Assembly: GCF_009765965.1 (NCBI RefSeq)
Contig: NZ_LMUL01000014.1
Span: 1,792,969-1,856,968 of the forward strand
Length of the DNA stretch: 64,000 nt
Reading direction: 5' to 3'
Source of the DNA: Caulobacter sp. S45
Lineage (GTDB): Bacteria > Pseudomonadota > Alphaproteobacteria > Caulobacterales > Caulobacteraceae
How positions within the stretch are numbered: the stretch's first letter is position 1; every line of letters begins with the position of its first letter. Below are positions 28,495-36,579 of this stretch, piece after piece. The position numbers and the translations under genes were made by a program. The notes under the pieces were generated by a model. It searched no databases, was not told the DNA's origin, and was given only the letters and a program-made list of their open reading frames with translations.

Positions 28495-28590
28495 CTTCGA
28501 GACGCCCTGCGGGCTCCTCAGGATGACGAGGGTTTTTGCGATCTACCAAGCTTAGTCATGCCGAGGAGCGGCGACAGCCGCGTCTCGAAG
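28495..28590. repeat. 96-bp nested palindrome between aroA and lptB
   Basis: CTTCGAGACGC (28495-28505) pairs with GCGTCTCGAAG (28580-28590), GCTCCTC (28513-28519) with GAGGAGC (28563-28569), ATGAC (28523-28527) with GTCAT (28555-28559). The whole unit can fold as one long arm on either strand, with a TTTTT run near its centre. Between convergent genes it could stop or protect both transcripts. Confidence 0.75.
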
Positions 28591-28610
28591 CACGCGCGGC
28601 TTTGCTGCGA

Positions 28611-29372
28611 TCAGTCGAACTGGTCGCCCAGATACACCCGGCGCACGTCCGGGTTGGCAAGCACCTCGTCGGGCGCGCCCTCGAACAGCACCTCGCCATC
28701 GTGGATGATCGAGGCCCGCTCGATGATGCCCAGCGTCTCGCGCACGTTGTGGTCGGTGATCAGCACCCCGATGCCCTGGTCCTTCAGATAGCCGATCACT
28801 TCGCGGATATCGGTGATGGCCAGGGGGTCGATGCCGGCGAAGGGCTCATCGAGCAACATGAAGGCGGGTTCGGACGCCAGGGCGCGGGCGATCTCGCAGC
28901 GGCGCCGCTCGCCCCCGGACAGCGAAGTGGCCGGCGACTTGCGCAGATGCGAGATGCGAAGCTCGTCCAGCAGGCGATTGACCGTCTCGGCGGCCTTGCG
29001 ATCGTCGGGTTCACGCATCTCGACCACGGCGGCGACATTCTGCTCCACCGTCATGCCGCGGAAGATCGAGGTCTCCTGCGGCAGGTAGCCGACGCCCAGA
29101 CGCGCGCGCTGGTACATGGGCTGGGCGGTGATGTCCTCGCCGTCCAGGTAGATCGCGCCGTAGTCCGCCGCCACCAGGCCGGTGACCATGTAGAAACAGG
29201 TGGTCTTACCCGCCCCGTTAGGCCCGAGCAGACCCGCGACCTCGCCCCGGCCAAGGCGCAGGGTCACGCTCTTGACCACCGCGCGACCACGGAAGGACTT
29301 GCCGATCCGGTCGACGAACAGACCCTCCCGCACCGGAGCTTCCACCGGCGCGAGCGCACGCAGATCGCTCAT
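28611..29372 (-). CDS. lptB: LptB, ATPase of the LPS export ABC transporter
   Basis: 253 residues from the ATG at 29372, which overlaps the lptA stop (TGATG). LptB powers extraction of LPS from the inner membrane by LptFG. Features: Walker A GPNGAGKTT (about residues 50-58), Q-loop YLPQETSIF, signature LSGGERRRCEIARAL, Walker B FMLLDEPFAGID and switch His in VLITDHNVRETL, all as in LptB. An N-terminal extension of about 20 residues precedes the first strand. The genes run rnd-lptC-lptA-lptB; rpoN, frequently next in alphaproteobacteria, is not here. Confidence 0.96.
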   Translation of the reverse strand: MSDLRALAPVEAPVREGLFVDRIGKSFRGRAVVKSVTLRLGRGEVAGLLGPNGAGKTTCFYMVTGLVAADYGAIYLDGEDITAQPMYQRARLGVGYLPQETSIFRGMTVEQNVAAVVEMREPDDRKAAETVNRLLDELRISHLRKSPATSLSGGERRRCEIARALASEPAFMLLDEPFAGIDPLAITDIREVIGYLKDQGIGVLITDHNVRETLGIIERASIIHDGEVLFEGAPDEVLANPDVRRVYLGDQFD

Positions 29373-30076
29373 CAATGGGCCGCGGGCTTGGCGGCCGGCT
29401 GGGCCGCCGGTTGCTGCTGGGTGTAGATGATGGTGCGCACACGGCCAGTCGTGGCGTTGGCGTACAGCTGGTCGTGGCCGGTCTTGCGATCCATCACGAA
29501 CTTGTCGCCGGTGCCGACGCTCTTGCCGTTCACCAGCACCACGTTGCCGGTCATGGTGATCAGCTGGGTGTCGGCGACATAGAGCATGTGGTCGGCGCGG
29601 GCGTTCTCGGTCGGGGTGATGTAGTAGACCGGGCCGGCCGCCTCGATGTGGTCGATCCCGCCGGTGTTCTCACCCAGCGTTCCCGGCGTCGCCGCCGCCT
29701 GGACGGGCTGGCCGGGCTCGGTCTTCTTGGCCTTGTAGAAGACGCGCATCTCGGGCGTGCGCAGCCGGGCGTCGTCGTGGATCGCTTCCACGTTGCCATG
29801 ATAGATCACCAGCCGCTGGGGCTGGAACACCTCGGTCCCGTCGGCGGTGATGTCGACGGGGGAGTTGGATGTGCAGTTGGTGCTCAGGCCCGCGTTGCAG
29901 TTCGCCGACGAGGCGCTGGCCGGCGCGGCTGGCGCGGCCGAGGACGCCCCGCCGCCGGCAGGCGCGGGGGCGAGATGGGAGCCTTTCGGCGCGGACGCGG
30001 GGGGCGGCGGCAGGGCGAGCGCCATCGAGGCGGCTGTGAGCGCCAGGACCGCTCCCGAGAGCAGGTAAGCTTTCAT
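29372..30076 (-). CDS. lptA: LptA, periplasmic LPS transport protein
   Basis: 234 residues. Signal peptide MKAYLLSGAVLALTAASMALA. A Pro/Ala/Ser-rich linker precedes the OstA/LptA beta-jellyroll: SPVDITADGTEVFQPQRLVIYHGNVEAI, then IEAAGPVYYITPTENARADHMLYV and ITMTGNVVLVNGKSVGTGDKFVMDRKTG. LptA subunits bridge the periplasm between LptC and LptD. The C-terminus ends in an Ala/Pro/Gln tail (QQQPAAQPAAKPAAH). The gap to lptC is 16 bp. Confidence 0.93.
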   Translation of the reverse strand: MKAYLLSGAVLALTAASMALALPPPPASAPKGSHLAPAPAGGGASSAAPAAPASASSANCNAGLSTNCTSNSPVDITADGTEVFQPQRLVIYHGNVEAIHDDARLRTPEMRVFYKAKKTEPGQPVQAAATPGTLGENTGGIDHIEAAGPVYYITPTENARADHMLYVADTQLITMTGNVVLVNGKSVGTGDKFVMDRKTGHDQLYANATTGRVRTIIYTQQQPAAQPAAKPAAH

Positions 30077-30092
30077 GCCTTCAGGACTTCTC

Positions 30093-30860
30093 TCAGCGGG
30101 GCGCGGGGGTGATGACGGAGGGCTGCATCGGCGGAACCGGGATCGGCGTCAACTGGGCTTTCGGAGCGGCGGCCGGTCCGGCCGGTCCGGCCGGGCCTTT
30201 GTTGGACGTCGTGATCACCCGGTTGTGGATATGGCCGGTGAAGATCACGTGCGCGCCCTTGTCATACACCTGATAGGCGTCGGCGGAAATCGAGCCGGAT
30301 GGTCCGTCCCCAAAGCAATGGACATGACCCACCACCGAGTTGTGCGGCATGTCGACGTGGGCGAACTCGCTGCGGAAGGTGTAGCCGCGCCCGTCGGTGG
30401 ACACCACCTTGCCCGACAGGTCCATCAGCTTCTCCTGCTCGTGATAGACGCCGTGCAGGGCGCGAGTGGTCGAGGGCTGGGGCGTGCCGCCGAACTGCTT
30501 GAGGCCGGGATTGGTCAGGAAGATCCGGTCGGGCTCGGCCCCGTCGCGCACCGCCTCGCTGGCGGTCATGATGTAGGGCTCGCCCTTGGCGTTGCGGCCG
30601 TAGAAGGTCGGGTTGAGCAGGTGGATGGTCGCCACGTCATGGTCGGCGGCGCCGAACACCGCGATCAGGGCTCGCACCGCCACCCAGCCGACACCGAAGA
30701 TCAGGATCGCGGCGATCGCCGCCGGCAGCGCCTTGCGGAAGAACTGCACCTGCCGCGAACGCTTGCGCCAGCGCGCCAGCGCGAGCGCTCGCCGTTCGAG
30801 ATCGGTCAGGGCTGGCGCCATGAAAGGCGGATCGGGAACGCCCATGACTGCTTCAGCCAT
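30093..30860 (-). CDS. lptC: LptC, inner-membrane LPS transport protein
   Basis: About 255 residues. The chosen ATG at 30860 overlaps the rnd stop by eight bases; internal Mets at 30842 and 30821 are alternatives and none has a clear ribosome-binding site. One membrane helix (ALPAAIAAILIFGVGWVAVRAL) then a periplasmic LptC jellyroll (LLNPTFYGRNAKGEPYIMTAS, GVYHEQEKLMDLSGKVVSTDGRGYTFRSE, VYDKGAHVIFTGHIHNRV). LptC receives LPS from LptFG and hands it to LptA. Proteins of this group are divergent, but the neighbouring lptA and lptB make the assignment firm. Confidence 0.9.
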   Translation of the reverse strand: MAEAVMGVPDPPFMAPALTDLERRALALARWRKRSRQVQFFRKALPAAIAAILIFGVGWVAVRALIAVFGAADHDVATIHLLNPTFYGRNAKGEPYIMTASEAVRDGAEPDRIFLTNPGLKQFGGTPQPSTTRALHGVYHEQEKLMDLSGKVVSTDGRGYTFRSEFAHVDMPHNSVVGHVHCFGDGPSGSISADAYQVYDKGAHVIFTGHIHNRVITTSNKGPAGPAGPAAAPKAQLTPIPVPPMQPSVITPAPR

Positions 30861-31467
30861 GGGCGAAGATATCGACCTCGTCCCACCCCGCGACATCCAG
30901 CAGGGCGCGGGTCGGCAGGAATTGGAAGCACGCCTTGGCCAGCGCCATCCGGCCCTCGCGCTCCAGCATCACGTCGAGCTTGGCCTTCAAGGCGTGCAGG
31001 TTGAGCACGTCGGAGGCGGCGTAGGCGAGCTGCTCCGGCGATAGCGTCGGCGAGCCCCAGTCGGAGCTCTGCTGCGCCTTGGAGATGTCCACGCTCAGCA
31101 GTTCCTTGGTCACGTCCTTCAGCCCATGCCGGTCGGTGTAGGTGCGCGCCAGCTTGGACGCGATCTTGGTGCAATAGACCGGAGTGGTGGTGACGCCCAG
31201 ATGAATGGCGAACATGCCGATGTCGAATCGGCCGTAGTGGAAGATCTTCTCCACCGTCGGATCGACCAGCAGCCGCTTCAGGTTCGGGGCGTCGTAGCCT
31301 GGGCGGGAGAGCTGGACCACATGGGCGTCGCCGTCGCCGGCCGAGAGCTGGACCACCGTCAGCGCGTCGCGATGGAAGCGCAGGCCCATGGCCTCGGAAT
31401 CCACCGCCACGGAGGAACCGAAGGAGAGGCCGTCGGGAAGATCGCCTTGGTGCAGGTAATTGGTCAT
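30853..31467 (-). CDS. Short ribonuclease D-type 3'-5' exonuclease
   Basis: 204 residues, only the exonuclease domain: the two HRDC domains of classical RNase D are absent, as usual for the alphaproteobacterial form next to lptC. DEDDy catalytic residues are visible: Asp/Glu in VAVDSEAMGL, Asp in IFHYGRFDIGMFAIHLG and Tyr/Asp in LAYAASDVLNLHALK. Expected to trim RNA 3' ends in the cytoplasm. First gene of the rnd-lptC-lptA-lptB set and overlapping lptC. Three 15-bp direct repeats and the tRNA-Leu gene lie directly upstream. Confidence 0.92.
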   Translation of the reverse strand: MTNYLHQGDLPDGLSFGSSVAVDSEAMGLRFHRDALTVVQLSAGDGDAHVVQLSRPGYDAPNLKRLLVDPTVEKIFHYGRFDIGMFAIHLGVTTTPVYCTKIASKLARTYTDRHGLKDVTKELLSVDISKAQQSSDWGSPTLSPEQLAYAASDVLNLHALKAKLDVMLEREGRMALAKACFQFLPTRALLDVAGWDEVDIFAHG

Positions 31468-31481
31468 GGCCGAGATCTGGG

Positions 31482-31523
31482 ATCGAGCGTCTGGGGTTGG
31501 GCGTCTTGGTATTGGGCGTCTGG
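31482..31523. repeat. Three degenerate 15-bp direct repeats
   Basis: TCGAGCGTCT (31483), TTGGGCGTCT (31497) and TTGGGCGTCT (31512) recur with 14-15-bp spacing between tRNA-Leu and rnd. Possible slippage product or binding array in the rnd promoter region; no function is evident. Confidence 0.6.
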
Positions 31524-31586
31524 ACGGGGAGTCGTCTTTAACATAACGCCCGACGCTTGGCCGCGAGGCCGTCGGCCGATGAATGA

Positions 31587-31673
<87 letters not shown>

Positions 31674-31837
31674 TCGATACCGTCGCGTCGCCACGCCGGT
31701 TTCGAGGAGGCGCGACATCTAGGGCGCCGGCCTTCGCGGGTCAACGGTGTGTAACGCCGACGGGGCGCGGCGCTGGCGCACAGGGCCCCTCAATGCAGTC
31801 TCCCATCCCCACCGAGCCGCATCGTCAGGCGTCGCCC

Positions 31838-31857
31838 ATATAAGGATATCCTTATAT
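31838..31857. promoter_or_regulatory. Perfect 20-bp palindrome upstream of ahcY (candidate operator)
   Basis: ATATAAGGATATCCTTATAT is its own complement over all 20 bases and stands out in GC-rich DNA. It ends five bases before the -35 element of the ahcY promoter. A dimeric regulator of the methionine/SAH cycle, for example an ArsR-type SahR-like protein, is the natural candidate; this identification is an inference. Confidence 0.75.
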
Positions 31858-31861
31858 AACA

Positions 31862-31890
31862 TTGCCACTCGGGGCCGGCGCCGATATAGG
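31862..31890 (+). promoter_or_regulatory. ahcY promoter
   Basis: TTGCCA (31862-31867), a 17-bp spacer and TATAGG (31885-31890). Expected start near 31897 leaves about 22 nt of leader with AAAGGAG as the ribosome-binding site, too short for a riboswitch. Confidence 0.5.
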
Positions 31891-31918
31891 GACGCGCAAA
31901 GTGTCAAAGGAGCCGGAC

Positions 31919-33310
31919 ATGGCCGACTACATCATCACGGACATCTCGCTGGCGCCCTGGGGCCGCAAGGAAATCGATATCGCCGAAACCGAGATGCCGG
32001 GCCTGATGGCCGTGCGCGCCGAGTTCGGCAAGGATCAGCCGCTGAAGGGCGCCCGCATCGCCGGCTCCCTGCACATGACCATCCAGACCGCGGTGCTGAT
32101 CGAGACGCTGCAGGCGCTGGGCGCCGACGTGCGCTGGGCCTCGTGCAACATCTTCTCCACCCAGGACCACGCCGCCGCCGCCATCGCCGCGCAGGGCACC
32201 CCGGTGTTCGCCGTGAAGGGCGAGAACCTGATCGAGTATTGGGAATACGCCCACAAGATTTTCGAGTGGTCCGACGGCGGCTACCCGAACCTGATCCTGG
32301 ACGACGGCGGCGACGCCACCCTGCTCTGCGTGCTCGGCCCCAAGGCGGAGAAGGACCCCAGCGTCATCTCCAACCCGCAGAACGAGGAAGAAGAAGCCCT
32401 GTTCGCGGTGATGAAGCGTTACCTGGCCGAGAAGCCCGGCTTCTACTCGGCCATCCGCGACGCCATCAAGGGCGTGTCGGAAGAGACCACCACGGGCGTG
32501 CACCGCCTCTACCAGATGGCCCAGAAGGGCGAGCTGCCCTTCGCCGCCATCAACGTCAACGACAGCGTCACCAAGTCCAAGTTCGACAACCTGTACGGCT
32601 GCCGTGAAAGCCTGGTCGACGCCATCCGCCGCGGCACCGACGTGATGCTGGCCGGCAAGGTGGCGGTGGTCTGCGGCTACGGCGACGTGGGCAAGGGCTC
32701 GGCCGCCTCGTTGCGCAACGGCGGCGCGCGGGTGATCGTCACCGAGGTCGACCCGATCTGCGCCCTGCAAGCCGCCATGGAAGGCTATCAGGTCCAGGTG
32801 CTCGAGGACGTGGCCGGCATGGCCGACATCTTCGTCACCGCCACCGGCAACAAGGACGTGATCACCGTCGAGCACATGCGGGCGATGAAGAACAACTCCA
32901 TCGTCTGCAACATCGGCCACTTCGACAGCGAGATCCAGGTCGCCGGCCTGAAGAACTTCAAGTGGGACGAAATCAAGCCGCAGGTCCACCACATCGAGTT
33001 CCCGGACGGGAAGAAGATCATCCTGCTGTCGGAAGGCCGCCTGGTGAACCTGGGCAACGCCACGGGCCACCCCAGCTTCGTGATGAGCGCCTCGTTCACC
33101 AACCAGACCCTGGCCCAGATCGAGCTGTGGACCAACGGCAAGTCCTACGACAAGCAGGTCTACACCCTGCCCAAGCACCTCGACGAGAAGGTGGCCATGC
33201 TCCACCTGGCCAAGCTGGGCGCCAAGCTGACCCAGCTGTCCAAGGCCCAGGCCGACTATATCGACGTGCCGCAGACCGGGCCGTTCAAGCCGGAACACTA
33301 TCGGTATTGA
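31919..33310 (+). CDS. ahcY: S-adenosylhomocysteine hydrolase
   Basis: 463 residues from the ATG at 31919, with AAAGGAG nine bases upstream; the family start [20 protein letters not shown] confirms it. The NAD-dependent enzyme splits SAH to adenosine and homocysteine, removing the inhibitor of methyltransferases. Signatures: [32 protein letters not shown], the Rossmann loop [23 protein letters not shown] and the C-terminal FKPEHYRY, whose Lys/Tyr reach the neighbour's NAD site in the tetramer. The 40-residue insert (around [20 protein letters not shown]) is normal for this subgroup. Likely regulated through the palindrome at 31838. Confidence 0.98.
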   Translation: MADYIITDISLAPWGRKEIDIAETEMPGLMAVRAEFGKDQPLKGARIAGSLHMTIQTAVLIETLQALGADVRWASCNIFSTQDHAAAAIAAQGTPVFAVKGENLIEYWEYAHKIFEWSDGGYPNLILDDGGDATLLCVLGPKAEKDPSVISNPQNEEEEALFAVMKRYLAEKPGFYSAIRDAIKGVSEETTTGVHRLYQMAQKGELPFAAINVNDSVTKSKFDNLYGCRESLVDAIRRGTDVMLAGKVAVVCGYGDVGKGSAASLRNGGARVIVTEVDPICALQAAMEGYQVQVLEDVAGMADIFVTATGNKDVITVEHMRAMKNNSIVCNIGHFDSEIQVAGLKNFKWDEIKPQVHHIEFPDGKKIILLSEGRLVNLGNATGHPSFVMSASFTNQTLAQIELWTNGKSYDKQVYTLPKHLDEKVAMLHLAKLGAKLTQLSKAQADYIDVPQTGPFKPEHYRY

Positions 33311-33340
33311 TCGATAACCGCGGCGAATAGCCCAATCATC

Positions 33341-33371
33341 CGTCGTCCTGGCTTCCAAAGCCGGGACGACG
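33341..33371. repeat. 14-bp hairpin downstream of ahcY
   Basis: CGTCGTCCTGGCTT (33341-33354) and AAGCCGGGACGACG (33358-33371) pair fully apart from one G-T, with loop CCA. No T-tract follows. It resembles dispersed REP-type hairpins of alphaproteobacteria and may protect the ahcY 3' end. The rest of 33311-33497 shows nothing else. Confidence 0.7.
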
Positions 33372-33497
33372 CGATCCCACGGCCCGCCCTCCGCGACGCC
33401 ACTCGCCTCAGGGGGCGATGATGAGGTGATTTCGCTGAGTGGGAATGCGCCCCGGGAGGTCGGGGCCGATGCCCGCGCGGGGGGCGACGTCACAAGG

Positions 33498-33968
33498 TTA
33501 CGTCGGGGGCGAACTCGCCATCGTGCCGACCGCCTGCGATGCGAGCCTGGCTCTTTCCCGCTTTCGCCACGAAAAAAAGGCCCCCATTGCGATGGAGCCG
33601 CCCATCAGAAGGCTAAGCACGTTATTGAGTATGACTTCGCTTGAATGGCTCAAACCATCGCCCGTAAACGCGAAGGCTTGAGAGCATAGATTCGCGCTTT
33701 GGAGCAGCATCGCGAAGCCCAGCCAGAGGCTGCCGAAACGAAACGCGACGACGAGAAGTCCGATTGCGAGAACGAAATCTAAAATAAATACCACGGTTAT
33801 CGGAAAATGTGGCCACGAAAGAGCGATAACAATTTCCGTAACAACATAACAAGCAACAACAACAAGCGCGCCCGCTCTTTCGGCAGACCCGCCCTTTAGA
33901 ATTGCAAACAGGCAGCAAAGCATCTCGAAAAAAAATTCGAGAGACGCAATCAGCCAGGTATTGTGCAA
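33498..33968 (-). CDS. Small membrane protein of unknown function in an AT-richer patch
   Basis: Up to 156 residues from a TTG at 33968; because this start lies inside a 13-bp inverted repeat, an internal start (ATG at 33920, 140 residues) may be right. Four hydrophobic segments are visible (LEFFFEMLCCLFAIL, ALVVVACYVVTEIVIALSW, ITVVFILDFVLAIGLLVVAF, WLGFAMLLQSANLCSQAFAF), the last part ending with LLMGGSIAMGAFFSW and a basic tail. I recognise no family. Base composition is visibly AT-richer than its surroundings (runs such as AAAATAAATACC), pointing to recent acquisition or relaxed selection. No ribosome-binding site is convincing. Confidence 0.5.
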   Translation of the reverse strand: MHNTWLIASLEFFFEMLCCLFAILKGGSAERAGALVVVACYVVTEIVIALSWPHFPITVVFILDFVLAIGLLVVAFRFGSLWLGFAMLLQSANLCSQAFAFTGDGLSHSSEVILNNVLSLLMGGSIAMGAFFSWRKRERARLASQAVGTMASSPPT

Positions 33969-34001
33969 GCTAGGCCCCTGATGTGATAGGGCCTAGCTTG
34001 C
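33965..34001. repeat. Perfect 13-bp inverted repeat
   Basis: GCAAGCTAGGCCC (33965-33977) and GGGCCTAGCTTGC (33989-34001), loop of 11 bases. It sits just after the minus-strand gene at 34033 and overlaps the proposed start of the membrane protein. No T-tract follows on either side; it could end the upstream transcript or mark the border of an inserted segment. Confidence 0.8.
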
Positions 34002-34032
34002 CCCAAGTTCCTTAAGGCTTAGAAAACCCTAC

Positions 34033-34377
34033 TCAGCCCACCTGACGGAATTCGACTGGCGCCGAGGCCTCGGCTCCCTTGTCGCCATTCCCACCCAGCT
34101 TCGTGCGAATGCCGATGCGCAGCTTGGTGCTGGCCAATTCGTTATGAGCCGTCACGACCGCGGCGCGGGCGCTGGCGAGGGCGATCATCGCTTCGGTCGC
34201 CTTGGTGACGGCTTCGCCGCCGACAACGGCCGACAGGCCCATTTCGCGGCGCGCGATCATCAGTTCGCCGACCAGCTTAGACGTTTGAGCGATCGCATTA
34301 TCGATAGCTTCTTCGGTCGAAAACAGTTCGTTCGCGACCTTCTGTGCAACTAGAGCTCGTTCCACCTGAACCTCCAC
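34033..34377 (-). CDS. Small conserved-looking protein, possibly cell-cycle regulated
   Basis: 114 residues, soluble, helical: MEVQVERALVAQKVANELFS, then AIAQTSKLVGELMIARREMG and ATEAMIALASARAAVVTAHNELA, ending in a flexible Gly/Ala tail. The HNELA-TKLRIGIRTKLGG segment is reminiscent of uncharacterised Caulobacter proteins, but I cannot name a family or function. No signal peptide. A candidate CtrA box lies 27-42 bp upstream of its start with a GANTC methylation site 15 bp further, suggesting expression tied to the cell cycle. Divergent from the histidine kinase gene. Confidence 0.75.
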   Translation of the reverse strand: MEVQVERALVAQKVANELFSTEEAIDNAIAQTSKLVGELMIARREMGLSAVVGGEAVTKATEAMIALASARAAVVTAHNELASTKLRIGIRTKLGGNGDKGAEASAPVEFRQVG

Positions 34378-34403
34378 AAACCCAGCTAAGGGTGACCATC
34401 ATG

Positions 34404-34419
34404 GTAAACAGGCATTAAC
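34404..34419 (-). promoter_or_regulatory. Candidate CtrA-binding site
   Basis: GTAA-N7-TTAAC (34404-34419) differs from the CtrA consensus TTAA-N7-TTAAC at one base, and its second half reads TTAACCAT, the preferred half-site. A GAATC (GANTC) site, the CcrM target, lies at 34434-34438. CATGGT/ACCATG flank the box as an inverted repeat. The remainder of 34378-34605 shows nothing else that I can support. Confidence 0.45.
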
Positions 34420-34605
34420 CATGACGCCATGGAGAATCGACGGGTGTGACGATTTTGGTCGCCCATAGCGAGAGTAAAAATAGAACAACTCTTCGGCGAA
34501 GCTTGGCGCGGGCTAAGCGAACGTTAGGACATCTCGCCTAGCCTAGCAGTTGAACGTGGCCTGCCATGAAAGGCGCGAAGCGGCCGAGATGCTCCCCGAG
34601 CGCTC

Positions 34606-36531
34606 TTGATCCGCGGGAACGGGAAAAGCTTGAAGGGATCCAGCCAGACCCAATCTTTCCAGGGACGCGTCACCGCGGCGATCTTATTGACCGCCGTGAC
34701 GGTTCTGTTTGTGGGCTGCACGCTGTTCATGATCGAGCAGCACTACGCCGAGAGCGCCGCCAGCACCCGATCCAACACCAACCTCGTGCACGCCCTCGCC
34801 GACGCCGAAGCCAAGGCGCTCGCACGCGGGGACCTGACGACGGTGACGCAGAATATCAACGCGATCCGCTACATGGAGCGCGTGGTTTCCGGCCGGGTGA
34901 GCGGCGGCGCCCAGACGTTCGCCAGCTTCGACAACGCCCACGTCACAGGGCCGGCGGCTCGGGTCTATCGCGCGCCCCTGATCGCCGACGGCAAGGTCTG
35001 GGGAGAGCTGCGCCTCGGCATCCAGCCACACGCCTCCACTCTGGTCCTGTCGCAGTTGCTGGCCATGGGCGGCGCCCTGTTCTTCGCCGCCACGGCGTTG
35101 GCCTTGTTCCTGGGCCGCTGGCTGGCCGAGCGGATCACCGGGCCGGTCGCTCGGCTTTCCGAGACCATGGCCACGGTGGGCGAGAGCGGCGTGTTCTCGG
35201 TGCGGGTGGAGCCGCACGCCCCCGACGAGATCGGCCGTCTGACCGAAAGCTTCAACGACCTGATGGCGCGGTTGCACCGCAACGACCTGGCGCTGCGCCA
35301 GACCCTGGTCGAGCTGACCAAGGCGCGTGATTCCGCCCAGGCCGCCAATATCGCCAAGTCCCAGTTCCTGGCCAATATGAGCCACGAGATCAGGACCCCG
35401 CTCAACGGGGTGCTGGCCATGGCGCAGATCCTGACCCGAAGCGAACTCGCCCCGGTACAGCGCGACCGGGTCGAGGTGATCCGTCAGTCGGGCGAGACCC
35501 TGCTCGCCCTGCTCAACGATATCCTGGACGTCTCCAAGATCGAGGCTGGCAAGCTGGAGCTCGAGGTGGCCGAGTTCGACCTACAGGACGTGATCGAGAC
35601 CGCCCACACCAGCTTCCGCCCCATGGCGGAACGCAAGGGGCTGACCTTCAACGTGCAGGTGGCCGAGGGCGCCCAGGGCGTCCGGCGCGGCGACTCCGCC
35701 CGGCTGCAGCAGATCCTGAACAATTTCCTGTCCAACGCGGTGAAGTTCACCGCCGTCGGCGACGTGACCCTGTCGGTCCTGGGCGAGGGCGACGACGGGG
35801 CCGAAGGGGTGCGGATCGGGGTGCGCGACACCGGCATCGGCATTCCGGCCGACAAGCGCTCGCTGCTGTTCAAGAAGTTCTCCCAGGTCGATGCCTCGAC
35901 CACGCGCCGATATGGCGGCACGGGCCTTGGCTTGGCGATCTGCCACGAGCTTTGCGAGCTGATGGGCGGGCGGGTGTGGGTCGAGAGCGAGGAGGGCCAA
36001 GGTTCGACCTTCTTCGCCTACCTGCCCTTCCCGCGCGTGGCGGATGCGCCGCAAAAGGCCGCGCCGACCACGGCCCCCGAGCCTGCGGCCGCCGCTTCTG
36101 ACCCCACGCCGATGGATACGCCGGCGGAAGGCGCGCTGCGCATCCTGGCGGCGGAGGACAACGCGACCAACCAGCTGGTGCTGTCCACCATCATGCAGAT
36201 CTTCGGCGTCGACCTGACGATCGTGGGCGATGGGCGCGAAGCGGTGGAGGCCTGGCGGGGCGACGTGTTCGACCTGATCCTGATGGACATCCAGATGCCG
36301 AACATGGACGGCGTCGCCGCCACCCGCGCCATCCGCGCCGCCGAAGCGGCGGAGGGCCGGGCGCGGACCCCGATCGTGGCCCTGTCGGCCAATGCGCTGA
36401 CCCATCAGGTGCAGGAATACCTGGCCGCGGGCATGGACGCCCACGTGGCCAAGCCGATCGAGATCGAGAAGCTCCAGTCGGTGCTGGAACGGGTGCTCGC
36501 CGGCGCCGAGGCCGAGAACGCCGCGGCCTAG
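34606..36531 (+). CDS. Hybrid sensor histidine kinase with receiver domain
   Basis: 641 residues from a TTG at 34606; a TTG at 34630 preceded by GGGAAAAG may be the real start. Layout: membrane helix (about 22-42), periplasmic sensor of about 105 residues ([14 protein letters not shown] to GIQPHASTL), second helix (about 150-170), HAMP (171-225), HisKA with phospho-acceptor His260 in [12 protein letters not shown], HATPase ([28 protein letters not shown]), a linker rich in Ala/Pro and a C-terminal receiver with Asp561 in [13 protein letters not shown] and the typical [11 protein letters not shown] start. The sensor is small and resembles a PDC/CACHE-like fold, but its ligand is unknown. No cognate regulator is adjacent; phosphotransfer probably goes through a histidine phosphotransferase. 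Confidence 0.93.
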   Translation: MIRGNGKSLKGSSQTQSFQGRVTAAILLTAVTVLFVGCTLFMIEQHYAESAASTRSNTNLVHALADAEAKALARGDLTTVTQNINAIRYMERVVSGRVSGGAQTFASFDNAHVTGPAARVYRAPLIADGKVWGELRLGIQPHASTLVLSQLLAMGGALFFAATALALFLGRWLAERITGPVARLSETMATVGESGVFSVRVEPHAPDEIGRLTESFNDLMARLHRNDLALRQTLVELTKARDSAQAANIAKSQFLANMSHEIRTPLNGVLAMAQILTRSELAPVQRDRVEVIRQSGETLLALLNDILDVSKIEAGKLELEVAEFDLQDVIETAHTSFRPMAERKGLTFNVQVAEGAQGVRRGDSARLQQILNNFLSNAVKFTAVGDVTLSVLGEGDDGAEGVRIGVRDTGIGIPADKRSLLFKKFSQVDASTTRRYGGTGLGLAICHELCELMGGRVWVESEEGQGSTFFAYLPFPRVADAPQKAAPTTAPEPAAAASDPTPMDTPAEGALRILAAEDNATNQLVLSTIMQIFGVDLTIVGDGREAVEAWRGDVFDLILMDIQMPNMDGVAATRAIRAAEAAEGRARTPIVALSANALTHQVQEYLAAGMDAHVAKPIEIEKLQSVLERVLAGAEAENAAA

Positions 36532-36579
36532 GCGGCGGGTGGGCGGACGAGAGGGGCTAGGCCCTCCCGTCCCAGAACC

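Noticed and set aside
31482-31523. CRISPR-like repeats
   Set aside because: Units are 14-15 bp and adjacent, with no spacers and no cas genes.
31700-31918. Possible SAH riboswitch before ahcY
   Set aside because: The promoter next to the palindrome leaves only about 22 nt of leader, too short; no conserved riboswitch core was seen.
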